In this document: positions 10,442-11,444 of the stretch, piece after piece
How positions within the stretch are numbered: the first letter of the stretch is position 1
Layout of the letters: the number at the start of each line of letters is the position of its first letter
Assembly (NCBI GenBank): GCA_002409965.1
Contig: DHON01000029.1
Coordinates: 81,552 to 92,995, forward strand
Length of the DNA stretch: 11,444 bases
Reading direction: 5' to 3'
Source: Firmicutes bacterium UBA5389
Lineage (GTDB): Bacteria > Bacillota > DTU025
The notes under the pieces: generated by a model
The model's input: the letters and a program-made list of their open reading frames with translations, nothing else
What the model was told of the DNA's origin: nothing
The model's database searches: none
Made by a program: the position numbers and the translations under genes

Positions 10442-11128
10442 TTGGTGAAGATGTATGGGGTCACGAAGGTGTACGCAAGCGGCGCGGAGGCGCTGCGGGG
10501 CGTGGACCTTTCAATCGATAAGGGCGAGTTTGTCTTCGTGGTCGGCCCGAGCGGCGCCGGCAAATCTACGCTGCTGGCCATGGTGTACCGAGGCATGGTT
10601 CCTACCCAAGGTCAGGTGTGGGTGGCCGGCCGGAACATCGTGAGGTTGCGGTGGCGCGAGGTGCCTCTTTTTCGGCGCCGCATCGGGGTTGTGTTTCAGG
10701 ACTTCAAACTACTGCCTGACCGGTCAGTGTACGACAATGTGGCGTTCGCCATGGAAGTGATTGAGGCTTCGCGCCGTGATATCGCCAAGCGAGTTCCGCT
10801 TGCCCTCGACATGGTGGGTCTGGCGCACAAGGCGCAGGCCATGCCGGGCGAGCTTGCCGGGGGGGAGCAGCAGCGGGCGGCGATCGCCCGCGCGATTGTC
10901 AACGATCCACTGATAGTAATCGCGGACGAGCCCACCGGCAATCTGGATCCTGACACATCTATGGACATCATGAACCTACTGTGCGATATCAACTTGCGCG
11001 GCACAACCGTGATCATGGCGACTCACAACCAGCTCGTGGTGGACCGGCTGAGGCGACGCGTTGTGCATCTGGAAGACGGCGTGGTCGTCCGCGATGAACT
11101 GCGAGGTGGGTACTGCCTTGAAGCTTAG
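10442..11128 (+). CDS. ftsE: Cell-division ABC transporter ATPase FtsE
   Basis: FtsE is the cytoplasmic ATPase of the FtsEX complex, which transmits division or elongation signals across the membrane to activate peptidoglycan hydrolases. The 228-residue product has the FtsE-type N terminus (MVKMYGVTKVYASGAEALRGVDL), Walker A GPSGAGKST (35-43), the FtsE-typical Q-loop VVFQDFKLLPDRSVYDNVAF (83-102), signature LAGGEQQR (138-145), Walker B VIADEPTGNLD (159-169) and the H-loop His195. The start is TTG 10442 or GTG 10445; both follow GGGGTGGG at 10429-10436, and family length favours TTG slightly. ATG 10451 would cut into the conserved first strand. The stop overlaps the ftsX start by 11 bases. Confidence 0.95.
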   Translation: MVKMYGVTKVYASGAEALRGVDLSIDKGEFVFVVGPSGAGKSTLLAMVYRGMVPTQGQVWVAGRNIVRLRWREVPLFRRRIGVVFQDFKLLPDRSVYDNVAFAMEVIEASRRDIAKRVPLALDMVGLAHKAQAMPGELAGGEQQRAAIARAIVNDPLIVIADEPTGNLDPDTSMDIMNLLCDINLRGTTVIMATHNQLVVDRLRRRVVHLEDGVVVRDELRGGYCLEA

Positions 11129-11444
11129 GACGATGGCGCTCTTGGGCGGCCGAACCTTCAGGAATATCAGGAGGACGCCGGCTCTGATTTCCGTGATTGT
11201 CGTGATGGCGTGCATGGTAGTGCTGGGCGTTTTGGCCGCTTTCACGGCGAACCTGATGCATATCGGCGGACAGCTCCAGTCGCAGGTGCAGCTGAGGGTC
11301 TTGCTTGCGCAGGATGGCGCTCCGGTCGACAAGGACAGCATCAGGAACGCCATACGCGCGTTACCCGGAGTTAAGAAAGTGGAGTATGTGTCGCGCGACG
11401 AGGCGCTGAATCGCCTGAGTCTTCAGATGGGCGAGTCCGGTTTA
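11118..11444 (+). CDS. ftsX: Cell-division protein FtsX, N-terminal part (cut by window end)
   Basis: FtsX is the membrane partner of FtsE and carries the extracellular domain that contacts wall hydrolases or their activators. The frame opens at TTG 11118, inside ftsE, with GAGGTGGG at 11103-11110 as ribosome binding site, and stays open for 109 codons to the window end. The N terminus LKLRTMALLGGRTFRNIRRTPALISVIVVMACMVVLGVLAAF is typical: a short basic cytoplasmic segment, then the first membrane helix (about residues 22-44). After it come SQVQLRVLLAQD and ALPGVKKVEYVSRDEAL, the start of the extracellular domain. A later in-frame ATG at 11133 has no equally placed Shine-Dalgarno. The gene is partial at its 3' end because the window stops. 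Confidence 0.92.
   Translation, partial: MKLRTMALLGGRTFRNIRRTPALISVIVVMACMVVLGVLAAFTANLMHIGGQLQSQVQLRVLLAQDGAPVDKDSIRNAIRALPGVKKVEYVSRDEALNRLSLQMGESGL

Overview
The window is a housekeeping and cell-envelope locus of a bacterium that looks like a member of the Bacillota (Firmicutes). The order is secA, prfB, a DUF2993-type gene, a DUF5693-type gene, csaB (fused here to a GT26 glycosyltransferase domain), a split transketolase pair, ftsE and ftsX, all on the plus strand. From about 1.7 kb onward the DNA is GC-rich (hand-counted lines of 62-72% G+C) yet uses ATA for Ile and AGG for Arg often. I infer a high-GC, possibly uncultivated Firmicute and cannot name the genus.

Layout: positions 1-195 are very AT-rich non-coding DNA holding a palindromic terminator, a good sigma-A-like promoter and a strong ribosome binding site. 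secA (196-2787) follows. prfB (2817-3936) has the classic +1 programmed frameshift at CTT TGA C. It is followed with no or minimal gaps by a DUF2993-like anchored protein (3936-4673), a polytopic DUF5693-like protein (4670-6682) and a CsaB-WecG/TagA fusion (6690-8522). Next come transketolase N and C subunits (8542-9393, 9393-10337), a 104-bp gap, ftsE (10442-11128) and the first 109 codons of ftsX, which runs off the window end.

How the genes fit together: SecA drives protein export; RF2 terminates translation; DUF2993, DUF5693 and CsaB-TagA form a tightly coupled envelope module, probably for a pyruvylated secondary cell-wall polymer; FtsEX controls cell-wall hydrolysis at division; the transketolase pair supplies pentose-phosphate metabolism. 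Overlapping stops and starts suggest one long operon from prfB to the transketolase pair.

The most striking signal is inside secA. The reading frame is intact and the protein looks full length, but its DNA is built of three compositional blocks: about 30% G+C up to about position 510, intermediate to about 1640-1830, then 60-70% like the rest of the window. Both changes fall at highly conserved SecA motifs (Walker A and the TNMAGRGTD/LRGRSGRQGD region), and Ile and Arg codon choice changes with them. This is either a chimeric assembly joining two or three genomes at conserved sequence, which I think is more likely, or a true recombinant secA. Until it is resolved, the promoter and terminator at 1-195 should not be assigned to the organism that owns the rest of the window.
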